Below are positions 30,705 to 36,755 of a stretch of DNA of 37,055 bases, piece by piece (the first letter of the stretch is position 1; each line of letters opens with the position of its first letter). The stretch is from UBA2450 sp045132035 (lineage in GTDB: Bacteria > Bacillota_I > Bacilli_A > RFN20 > CAG-826). The translations under genes and the position numbers were made by a program. The stretch spans positions 1 through 37,055 of the forward strand of contig JBGURM010000002.1 in assembly GCA_045132035.1 (NCBI GenBank), read 5' to 3'. The notes beneath the pieces were generated by a model. It was not told the origin of the DNA and made no database searches. It saw only the letters and a list, made by a program, of their open reading frames with translations.

Positions 30705-31106
30705 ATGCCAGCACAAGGTCGTAAAAATGTTCATGGTAAGACCGGCGTGAGATTCAAGGCCGCCTATACCAAGAGTAAATATGAAAACATGCTCCGCAAT
30801 GTTGTAACCGATTTGATTATTCATGAATCCGTCAAAGTTACAGAAGCAGTTGCTAGAGATGTCGTTAAAGAAGCAGATAGACTTGTTACTTTAACTAAAA
30901 AAGAAGATGTCATGAATGCGAAAAGACAAGCTGCTAGATTCGTTAGAAATATCGAAGCTAGTGAAGGTGTCTCCGCTCTTGACAAACTCTTCAACGTTAT
31001 TGGTCCAAAAATGAAAGGACGTAACGGAGGTTACACCCGTAGATTAAAACTTGAAAATAGACGTGGTGATGACGCTCCAGTCGTCTTAGTCACTTGGGTT
31101 GACTAA
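30705..31106 (+). CDS. rplQ: 50S ribosomal protein L17
   Basis: 133 residues, slightly long. Starts PAQGRKNVHGKTGVRFKAAYTKSKYENMLRN, a modified form of the usual N-terminal motif (GRxxxHRxAMLRNL); the C-terminal RRGDDAPVVLVTWVD is typical. TTAGGAGG site. Last gene of the ribosomal unit, 20 nt before the terminator. Confidence 0.94.
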   Translation: MPAQGRKNVHGKTGVRFKAAYTKSKYENMLRNVVTDLIIHESVKVTEAVARDVVKEADRLVTLTKKEDVMNAKRQAARFVRNIEASEGVSALDKLFNVIGPKMKGRNGGYTRRLKLENRRGDDAPVVLVTWVD

Positions 31107-31118
31107 TATAGCTTATTT

Positions 31119-31157
31119 ATCAATTACCGAGATGTAAAAGTCTCGGTTTTTGTTTGC
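31119..31157. repeat. Copy 1 of a terminator-containing direct repeat bracketing the HigBA pair
   Basis: A 30-nt core (31122-31151) is identical, including the loop, to 31862-31891; similarity runs on for a few bases each side (ATC before; GTTTGC after). Loop identity argues for duplication rather than convergence. Confidence 0.85.
31126..31151 (+). terminator. Intrinsic terminator of the ribosomal/rpoA/rplQ operon
   Basis: ACCGAGA (31126-31132) pairs with TCTCGGT (31141-31147), 8-nt loop, followed by a short T run. Confidence 0.9.
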
Positions 31158-31183
31158 ACTTTTGAACGCATTTGTGCTATCAT
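31154..31183 (+). promoter_or_regulatory. Promoter of the HigB/HigA-type pair
   Basis: TTGCAC (31154-31159), 18-bp spacer and an extended -10, TGC-TATCAT (31175-31183). The -35 overlaps the right edge of the duplicated terminator. The predicted start near 31190 lies downstream of the ATG at 31185, which argues for the later GTG start of the toxin. Confidence 0.5.
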
Positions 31184-31202
31184 AATGTCGAGGATAATAG
31201 AT

Positions 31203-31565
31203 GTGTATCAAGTAGTATTTTATGAAGATAAAAACGGAAAGTCAGAATTATATGATCAATTAATAGAACTTGCAAATAAGTCTAGCAAAAGTAAGGACGC
31301 AAGAATCCAATTGAAACAGATAACATTACAAATTGAATTGTTGAAGAAAGAGGGCACAAGATTACCAAACAATATTACAAAACATCTGGTTGATGATATT
31401 TGGGAGCTTAGACCAGGTAATAATCGTATCATATATTTCTACTTCAAGAATAATACATTTGTATTGTTGCATATGTTTAGAAAGAAAACACAAAAAACAC
31501 CAAAATCTGAAATTGAAAGAGCAATTAAAGAGAGCAATGATTACAAAAATAGAATAGGGGAATGA
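31203..31565 (+). CDS. HigB/Gp49-like toxin of a RelE-type toxin-antitoxin pair
   Basis: 120 residues from the GTG at 31203, which has GAGG 9 nt upstream and gives the family-like N-terminus MYQVVFYEDKNGKSELYDQL. An ATG at 31185 (126 residues) has no site and lies at the -10. RelE-fold features are a helical pair (residues 15-55), the GTRLPNNITKHLVDDIWELRPGNNRIIYFYF core and a basic C-terminal stretch (HMFRKKTQKTP). These toxins are ribosome-dependent mRNA endonucleases. Toxin-before-antitoxin order, with the antitoxin overlapping or 5 nt away. Location directly downstream of the ribosomal terminator suggests insertion. Confidence 0.82.
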   Translation: MYQVVFYEDKNGKSELYDQLIELANKSSKSKDARIQLKQITLQIELLKKEGTRLPNNITKHLVDDIWELRPGNNRIIYFYFKNNTFVLLHMFRKKTQKTPKSEIERAIKESNDYKNRIGE

Positions 31566-31570
31566 GCAAT

Positions 31571-31846
31571 ATGAGAACATGGGAAGATTATAAAAAAGAA
31601 GCAAAGGCTATTAATGAAATGACAAAACAGGACATTGAAGAAATGGAAGTTTTAGCAGTTATCATTAATTCTATTATTGAGAGAAGGAATGAACTTGGCT
31701 ATTCACAAAGAGAATTAGCAGAGATATGTGGAGTTCCACATTCTTCTGTGGCTAGAATTGAAGCGTGTACCGTTAAACCAAATGTCGAGACATTAATAAA
31801 AATAATGAGGCCACTTGGATTATCGCTGTCAGTTATTTCTATGTAA
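31571..31846 (+). CDS. HigA-like XRE antitoxin
   Basis: 91 residues from the ATG at 31571 (GGGG 10 nt upstream). An ATG at 31562 overlaps the toxin stop and is too close to the site. An N-terminal helix (MRTWEDYKKEAKAINEMTKQ) is followed by an XRE helix-turn-helix (about 35-88: RRNELGYSQRELAEICGVPH, SSVARIE, TLIKIMRPLGLSL). It should neutralise the adjacent toxin and repress the shared promoter. Followed by the second copy of the terminator. Confidence 0.82.
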   Translation: MRTWEDYKKEAKAINEMTKQDIEEMEVLAVIINSIIERRNELGYSQRELAEICGVPHSSVARIEACTVKPNVETLIKIMRPLGLSLSVISM

Positions 31847-31857
31847 AATTTTATAAT

Positions 31858-31899
31858 ATCAAATTACCGAGATGTAAAAGTCTCGGTTTTTTTGTTTGC
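31858..31899. repeat. Copy 2 of the terminator-containing direct repeat
   Basis: Matches 31119-31157 with a 30-nt identical core (31862-31891), one inserted A before the core and two extra T in the tract. The two copies are 740 bp apart and enclose only the toxin-antitoxin pair. Confidence 0.85.
31866..31893 (+). terminator. Intrinsic terminator of the HigB/HigA pair
   Basis: ACCGAGA (31866-31872) pairs with TCTCGGT (31881-31887), followed by a run of seven T. The helix and loop are identical to those of the rplQ terminator. Confidence 0.9.
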
Positions 31900-31930
31900 T
31901 AAAGACGTCCTTAGTATAAATCATAAATCA

Positions 31931-32092
31931 TTATTGTTTATCAGTTTGAGTGAAAAATTTTTTCTCAAGTCTTTTATGTGCTTCTTCAATAGAGATTGGT
32001 TTCGCACCATTTTTAAGTTCTTCTTCAGCCTCAAAAATAGCATTATCAATTTTACTATCTAAATTCTTTTGTCTATTTAAATCTTTTTCCAT
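31931..32092 (-). CDS. Small antitoxin-like protein, no adjacent toxin
   Basis: 53 residues (MEKDLNRQKNLDSKIDNAIF at the N-terminus, GAKPISIEEAHKRLEKKFF near the end). The EAEEELKNGAKPISIEEA pattern (acidic helix, then a Gly-x-x-P-I/Y-S-x-E-E turn and helix) recalls the C-terminal, toxin-wrapping part of RelB/Phd-type antitoxins, but it lacks a clear DNA-binding domain. Start at 32092; TATAAT on the minus strand (32105-32110) is 12 nt upstream with GGGG between. Convergent with the HigB/HigA pair. It may be a remnant or a solo antidote. Confidence 0.55.
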   Translation of the reverse strand: MEKDLNRQKNLDSKIDNAIFEAEEELKNGAKPISIEEAHKRLEKKFFTQTDKQ

Positions 32093-32104
32093 ACTATCAA
32101 CCCC

Positions 32105-32110
32105 ATTATA
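32105..32110 (-). promoter_or_regulatory. -10 box of the small antitoxin-like gene
   Basis: Minus-strand TATAAT, 12 nt before the ATG at 32092. The leader would be about 5 nt. Confidence 0.4.
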
Positions 32111-32167
32111 ACTTTTTAATATAGAAAATAGACACTATAAAATAATTAAAATTCAAAATAATTTTTG

Positions 32168-32176
32168 TGCTATAAT
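32168..32176 (+). promoter_or_regulatory. Extended -10 promoter of the XRE membrane regulator
   Basis: TGC-TATAAT (32168-32176), about 158 nt before the ATG at 32335, defining a long leader. Confidence 0.6.
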
Positions 32177-32183
32177 CATTTGA

Positions 32184-32327
32184 CGAAAGTATGCAATAAA
32201 ACGCATATTTCGGCCTTAAACTGATAAATAACCACTTTTGCAACCAATAGTTGCGTAAATTCTAACTAGAGTATGTAGAGGCAACCAAACGTAAAATGCT
32301 AAAGTAGTGGCAGTTAGAAAAGGAGAG
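32184..32327 (+). ncRNA. Leader RNA with mutually exclusive pairings before the XRE regulator
   Basis: No known riboswitch recognised. Helix 1: CGAAAGTATGC (32184-32194) with GCATATTTCG (32203-32212), ten pairs and one bulge. Then GTTGC (32250-32254) can pair with GCAAC at 32240-32244 (5-nt loop) or with an identical GCAAC at 32281-32285. AGTTAGAA (32312-32319), immediately before the AGGAG site, can pair in full with TTCTAACT (32260-32267), or its CAGTT part (32311-32315) with AACTG (32219-32223), next to CCAC/GTGG (32232-32235 with 32307-32310). Two alternative states are therefore drawn around the ribosome-binding site. Confidence 0.5.
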
Positions 32328-32334
32328 CGAAATT

Positions 32335-33087
32335 ATGACAATCGAAATCGCTGATAGATTAATTAAATTAAGAAAAAAACATGGGTACTCACAAGAAGAG
32401 TTAGCGGATAAATTAGGTTTATCTCGTCAAGCAGTTAGTAAATGGGAAAGAGCGGAAGCTTCTCCAGACACTGATAACCTTATTTGCTTAGCTAAATTAT
32501 ACGATGTCTCTTTAGATGAATTATTATCCACTGATGAAGATGTTGAGACAATCGTTAAAGAACAAGTAAAAGAAGATAGTAAACCAAAAGAAGGAATCCA
32601 CATCTCTGATAGTGATGGTAGCAGCGTCACTATTAATAAAGAAGGTGTCACATGCGTAGACGAAAAAGGAGAAACAGTCAAGATTGGTAAACACTTTAAA
32701 AGAGATAAGGGATCACTAATCATTGACGCAGTTGAAGGAGTATTACTCTTCTTCGCTTTAGCAGCTTATCTCTTATTAGGAGCCTTGCTTGGTATGTGGG
32801 CAAGTGCATGGGTCTTCTTCTTCGTTCCAGGTATCTTATGTTCAATCGCTAGATGTATTTATAAAAAGAACGCGAACAAATTCAACATGGTGTTTACTGC
32901 CTGCTTTGTCTTCTTCTTCGTTTGTATGTTCTATCCTGGATTATCCGCTTCGTTGTGGCATCCAATGTGGGTCGTCTTCCTGGCCATTCCTGCTTATCAC
33001 ATTACCATGGGATCAATTAATAAAGCCCTTGGTAAAGAAGATGACGAAGATGAAAAAGACGTCGAAGAACCAGAAGCTGATGATTAA
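32335..33087 (+). CDS. XRE-family regulator fused to a membrane domain
   Basis: 250 residues. N-terminal helix-turn-helix (about 4-62: LIKLRKKHGYSQEELADKLG, LSRQAVSKWE), a polar middle with beta-rich segment DSDGSSVTINKEGVTCVDEKGE (about 95-118), then four hydrophobic segments (about 131-152, 156-172, 185-200, 205-225) and a very acidic tail (EDDEDEKDVEEPEADD). A membrane-tethered transcription factor is inferred, with an unknown signal. AAGGAGAG site at the end of a long structured leader. Monocistronic with its own terminator. Confidence 0.8.
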   Translation: MTIEIADRLIKLRKKHGYSQEELADKLGLSRQAVSKWERAEASPDTDNLICLAKLYDVSLDELLSTDEDVETIVKEQVKEDSKPKEGIHISDSDGSSVTINKEGVTCVDEKGETVKIGKHFKRDKGSLIIDAVEGVLLFFALAAYLLLGALLGMWASAWVFFFVPGILCSIARCIYKKNANKFNMVFTACFVFFFVCMFYPGLSASLWHPMWVVFLAIPAYHITMGSINKALGKEDDEDEKDVEEPEADD

Positions 33088-33113
33088 CTGAGATTCAAAA
33101 TTCTCAGTTTTTC
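33086..33113 (+). terminator. Intrinsic terminator of the XRE membrane regulator
   Basis: AACTGAGA (33086-33093) pairs exactly with TCTCAGTT (33102-33109); T-rich run follows. The hairpin begins inside the stop codon of the gene. Confidence 0.88.
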
Positions 33114-33156
33114 TTTTATCTTTTATCGGATAGAATAATTATTGAGGGTTATTTAT

Positions 33157-35061
33157 ATGAAAAAAACGAGATTGGGTGTTACATTTTTATCCACTTTATT
33201 TATTTTTGCTTCTTGCTCTCCATCTAGTTCGGGTGGTAGTGGCGGAAGTGGCGGTGATGGCGGTGGCCAAGATAATCCGCCAGTAGTGTCCACCAAAACA
33301 TATTTTGATGAAGCGGTTGAAATTGCTAACCACGTTGATGATATTAATGTTGGAGAAGCTTCAACTCCTATAAAAAATAAATTAATTAATAATAAAATCT
33401 CACGTAATGGAGACACTGTTTTTACATATAACTATGATCCTAGTTCTCTTGATAATGTTGACACTTCCTATTTGGATAGTTGGCAAAGAAGTTTAATTAG
33501 TAATGTTGGTTATTTTAAGTCTTTAAAAACAAGAGTGTTACAAAACTGCAAAACATTAAATACGTGGGTTCTTACGCGTGAAAGCGGAAATGGAATCTCT
33601 GAATATGTCCGTCTAAACTATGAAGCCACACACGATGTTGCTACTATTGAAAGTTATTATTGCCTTAATCGCGATGGTCAAGAAAAAGAAACGTATAGAA
33701 CCGCTAATGTCACTAGATTAGCAAGCGGTAAATATGCAGTTGATGGAATCTATTACGATTTCAAAAACGAAGACCATCAATATTTACATTATCTTGAAGA
33801 TGAATATATTGTAGAGGTAAATAGAAATGCCGAAGAGCAATCTTCAAGAATCATTCATCTTGATTTAAAAACAACGCAAAAAACACAAGTGTTTGTTCCG
33901 TTAACCATTGAAGATGATAATGTTATTTATGGCGACCCATTAATAACTGTTATGGAGAAATTAGATTCTCCAGTTTATTACACAAATAATTTAACTGAGA
34001 CGTCCAATTCATATTGGACTAACACCCCTGGATTTGTGTATTCTATGAGCTTTAATCTTAATCTTTTTGCTGGTTGGGATTCTTTATCTATTGATAGTGA
34101 AGGAGCTTTGACACTTAACAAGAGCAACGGCTCATCCGTTCTTATCCCAAATCAAGGTGGCGCATGGCAAAATGATTATCAGAATAATGTTGGAATTGGA
34201 ATAAGTGGATATGATGCCTCTAACCCAAACGAATCTATGTTCACTTTAGACATTTTTGAAGCCGATATTAATCAACTAAATAGAACCGATTTCTTCTCTT
34301 GGGCTAATAGAGCGTATGAATATATGGTTTCTAAACTTGGATTATCTTTCTCAAGTGATGCAGTAAAAGAAAAGATGCTTAATGTTATGAATCCAGAAAC
34401 ACTTACGAAAAAGACTCAAAATGTGGTCTTTCCAAACGGAACGAGGGCTAGTGATATAGATAACTTTGAAAAGTTTAATAGTCTTGAAAATGATTTAGCT
34501 GGTACATTTAGTCCAAACGATATTAAAGCAATGCTAGATAGCGCGACTGCATATACATATTATACTCAACCAACTGATAACCCAATATTTAATCTTATCT
34601 CTGTGACTAGTAGTGGCAAAGCCATAATTGATAAAGATGGACATGTTTCATTTAAGAATGTTAAAGCCACAATTAAAGATAGTACGATTGTTTCTGAAGG
34701 AAGATATTGTTTGAACATTAAAATCAATGGTGCTGCTCATGAACAATATTATCGTAGCGATGTAGTTAATCATAGTAGTGGCCAAGACATTGAAATTACT
34801 CATAATGGAGAACTTGATCTAATTGGCGTCATGATTAGCTTACCTTTAGGCGAATATACATTCTCTATGTTTGTTGAACATAATGAAGAAAGATATTCTG
34901 ACTTTGCGCCAGTTATCTTTGAACAAGAAGGATATAACAAAGAATATATCTATAAAGGTGATGGTGATGAAAACGATGAATCAAATGATGTCGTTATCAC
35001 TATTACCACCAACTCAAAAGGAGAATTAGTAGCGCGTTCAAAAATGAAAGTGCTTTCATAA
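33157..35061 (+). CDS. Large lipoprotein, unknown function
   Basis: 634 residues from the ATG at 33157 (GAGGG about 10 nt upstream). Basic start MKKTRLG, a hydrophobic signal and a lipobox-like LFIFASC with the lipidated Cys near residue 20, so it should be anchored on the outer face of the membrane. Then a Ser/Gly linker (SSSGGSGGSGGDGGG, about 24-38) before a long extracellular part without recognised motifs. It is rich in Asn, Tyr, Asp and Thr; the C-terminal 150 residues look like a beta-sandwich (YCLNIKING, GEYTFSMFVEHNEE). No terminator is clear downstream. Possibly a binding or adhesion lipoprotein; this is a guess from architecture. Confidence 0.75.
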   Translation: MKKTRLGVTFLSTLFIFASCSPSSSGGSGGSGGDGGGQDNPPVVSTKTYFDEAVEIANHVDDINVGEASTPIKNKLINNKISRNGDTVFTYNYDPSSLDNVDTSYLDSWQRSLISNVGYFKSLKTRVLQNCKTLNTWVLTRESGNGISEYVRLNYEATHDVATIESYYCLNRDGQEKETYRTANVTRLASGKYAVDGIYYDFKNEDHQYLHYLEDEYIVEVNRNAEEQSSRIIHLDLKTTQKTQVFVPLTIEDDNVIYGDPLITVMEKLDSPVYYTNNLTETSNSYWTNTPGFVYSMSFNLNLFAGWDSLSIDSEGALTLNKSNGSSVLIPNQGGAWQNDYQNNVGIGISGYDASNPNESMFTLDIFEADINQLNRTDFFSWANRAYEYMVSKLGLSFSSDAVKEKMLNVMNPETLTKKTQNVVFPNGTRASDIDNFEKFNSLENDLAGTFSPNDIKAMLDSATAYTYYTQPTDNPIFNLISVTSSGKAIIDKDGHVSFKNVKATIKDSTIVSEGRYCLNIKINGAAHEQYYRSDVVNHSSGQDIEITHNGELDLIGVMISLPLGEYTFSMFVEHNEERYSDFAPVIFEQEGYNKEYIYKGDGDENDESNDVVITITTNSKGELVARSKMKVLS

Positions 35062-35125
35062 AATATTGGCGTTCTTATATGCTTTTTCAAATAATTTATT
35101 GCTTTAAGATGTTTTTTGAATGCAC

Positions 35126-35169
35126 TTTTAACAAACAACATATTGCAAAAGTTTGTTAAATTTCTGTAA
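35126..35169. repeat. 44-bp palindromic repeat, left copy, upstream of the HipA-like gene
   Basis: Identical in 43 of 44 positions to 36469-36512. Each copy contains exact 10-bp inverted arms, TTTAACAAAC (35127-35136) and GTTTGTTAAA (35151-35160), around a 14-nt spacer. This copy ends immediately before the -10 of the kinase gene, an operator-like position. Confidence 0.9.
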
Positions 35170-35175
35170 TATAAT
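35170..35175 (+). promoter_or_regulatory. -10 box of the HipA-like gene
   Basis: TATAAT ending 3 nt before the ATG at 35179. No Shine-Dalgarno. The -35 region would fall within the palindromic repeat, so a protein bound there would block RNA polymerase. Confidence 0.45.
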
Positions 35176-35178
35176 TAC

Positions 35179-36474
35179 ATGGCAACATTAAGCGAACTTT
35201 TAAAAGAAAAACAAAGTCTACCAATTGGTAATGTTTACCAAAAAACCATTAATGGAAAAACATATAACTATTACCAATATTTTGAAAGTGGACAAAGATA
35301 CACAAAGATTGTTGATGAAAAGGCCGCTAAAGAATTAAAACAAAAAATTCTTAGACGTAAGGAAGTTGAAAAACTTATAAAAGATATTAAAAGCAAAGAA
35401 AAGACAGTTGTCTTATCTAAAAAGTCTCTTTCATACACTGGAGAAGTTATGAGTGGAGATACTCCAGTTGCTAAATTTGAAAATGGTGTTCTCATTAAAA
35501 TTGATGAATCATTAGCGCCACTAATTATCAAAAGAACTCATTCATTAGAATCATTCCTTAAATTAAGAGTTATTGATATTAGTAGAACTAACGCAAGATT
35601 ACTAAAAAAATCATTAGGAATAAAAGTTAATGATGATACGAATCTCTCTTTATATTCCTATGCTTTATCCATCAGTGATAACTATTGGTTCAAACCAAAG
35701 CATTCAAAATATAAATATAAAGATGTTTTCTTTAAAGATGACTCATTATTTGATTTGTCTTTAAAAGGTAATTCCATATATTTTGCTAACGCCGCTAAGA
35801 TTACCCCTGAATTAACTACCACTGGTAGTTTTGAAAAAGGATGGAAAATCATTAATGGTGAGTGGTGGCTATATAAAAGCGGAAATTCAAAACAAATATT
35901 TTCTGAATTGTTTTGCTATCATTTTGCCAAGTTAATTGGATTAGACACCGCGATATATGAATATGATAATGGATTTATCAAAAGCAAAAACTTTGCAGGG
36001 AACTACAATTTTGAACCGCTTGCCTCATTAATTGGAGATAATGATAGTTTTCAATATATATTTGATAGTTTGATGTCTATTAATGAGAATATAGCAAAAC
36101 AATATCTCTTCTTATCTTTCTTTGATTCGGTTGTATATAACGTTGATCGACATAATGAAAACGCCGGCTTATTAAGAGATAGAAAAAGTGGAAAGATAAT
36201 TTCTTTAGCACCAAATTTTGATAACAATTTAGCGTTAATAAGTACGATTGATCAACTAAATAACCCATATGATGATGGTTTAATAAAACTCTTTGTTGGT
36301 TTCTTAAAAAAGAATGAGAAAGCAAAAACATTATTTAAAGAATTAGATTTAAAAACAATCTCACTCGATGACATTAAAGAAATCATTTTGTTAATTCCCA
36401 TTAATATTGATGATACTGATTCAATTGCTGATAAAGTGTATAAAAGATATAACTATCTCAAAAATATGTTTTAA
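35179..36474 (+). CDS. HipA-like serine/threonine kinase with an extra N-terminal module
   Basis: 431 residues. The C-terminal HipA kinase fold is clear: ATP-binding region TTTGSFEKGWKIINGEWWLYKSG, FSELFCYHFAKLIGLD, catalytic loop YNVDRHNENAG with Asp323, and metal-binding PNFDNN with Asp348. HipA toxins phosphorylate translation factors such as glutamyl-tRNA synthetase; the target here is unknown. Residues 1-65 form a small module (IGNVYQKTINGKTYNYYQYF...KIVDE) resembling DUF6788, followed by a basic helix. No HipB-like gene is adjacent. The ATG at 35179 lies almost at the -10, so the mRNA is probably leaderless. The stop codon lies inside the right-hand repeat. Confidence 0.82.
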   Translation: MATLSELLKEKQSLPIGNVYQKTINGKTYNYYQYFESGQRYTKIVDEKAAKELKQKILRRKEVEKLIKDIKSKEKTVVLSKKSLSYTGEVMSGDTPVAKFENGVLIKIDESLAPLIIKRTHSLESFLKLRVIDISRTNARLLKKSLGIKVNDDTNLSLYSYALSISDNYWFKPKHSKYKYKDVFFKDDSLFDLSLKGNSIYFANAAKITPELTTTGSFEKGWKIINGEWWLYKSGNSKQIFSELFCYHFAKLIGLDTAIYEYDNGFIKSKNFAGNYNFEPLASLIGDNDSFQYIFDSLMSINENIAKQYLFLSFFDSVVYNVDRHNENAGLLRDRKSGKIISLAPNFDNNLALISTIDQLNNPYDDGLIKLFVGFLKKNEKAKTLFKELDLKTISLDDIKEIILLIPINIDDTDSIADKVYKRYNYLKNMF

Positions 36475-36512
36475 CAAACAACATATTGCAAAAGTTTGTT
36501 AAATTTTTGTAA
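36469..36512. repeat. 44-bp palindromic repeat, right copy, overlapping the HipA-like stop codon
   Basis: Arms TTTAACAAAC (36470-36479) and GTTTGTTAAA (36494-36503), then five T. The stop codon (36472-36474) is inside the left arm. It could act as a weak terminator, a second binding site, or one end of an inserted cassette. Confidence 0.9.
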
Positions 36513-36583
36513 GAGTGATTTTTTCCTAAGTTTTTTATCGTTTTGTTTCTTTTTCTATTCTTTTATCGTAATGTCAAAGAAGA

Positions 36584-36630
36584 CCCCCACACCGGTTTTT
36601 TAAATTGATGGATACCTCTATAGGTGGGGG
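36584..36630. other. Hairpin at the probable left end of a TnpB-type element
   Basis: CCCCCAC (36584-36590) pairs with GTGGGGG (36624-36630) around a 33-nt loop. GC-rich in an otherwise A/T-rich stretch and about 125 nt before the tnpB-like start; subterminal hairpins of this sort mark the ends of IS200/IS605-family elements. The actual element boundary is not determined. The rest of 36513-36755 holds only the tnpB promoter and a palindrome. Confidence 0.5.
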
Positions 36631-36692
36631 ATGAACTTGAAAAAAATAACACAAAAAAACTATAGATATTGCTATTAATATAGGTGAGATTT

Positions 36693-36701
36693 TGATATAA
36701 T
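36693..36701 (+). promoter_or_regulatory. Extended -10 promoter of the TnpB-type gene
   Basis: TGA-TATAAT (36693-36701), about 54 nt before the ATG at 36756, leaving a leader that contains the palindrome at 36715-36736. Confidence 0.5.
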
Positions 36702-36714
36702 TAATATGTAAGAA

Positions 36715-36736
36715 AGATATCAATTAATTGATATCT
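36715..36736. repeat. 22-bp perfect palindrome in the tnpB leader
   Basis: AGATATCAATT followed directly by its exact reverse complement. It sits between promoter and ATG (19 nt away), with no ribosome-binding site visible, so it may fold in the mRNA and limit translation, or be a protein site. Confidence 0.6.
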
Positions 36737-36755
36737 AACTTAAATATTGAATATT

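Noticed and set aside
31185..31202. ATG at 31185 as the toxin start
   Set aside because: It has no ribosome-binding site and sits only 2 nt past the -10, upstream of the expected transcription start; GTG at 31203 with GAGG upstream is preferred, though not proven.
36584..36630. GC-rich hairpin as an omegaRNA
   Set aside because: The omegaRNA of TnpB elements overlaps the 3' end of tnpB, whereas this hairpin is upstream of the gene; a left-end structure is more likely.
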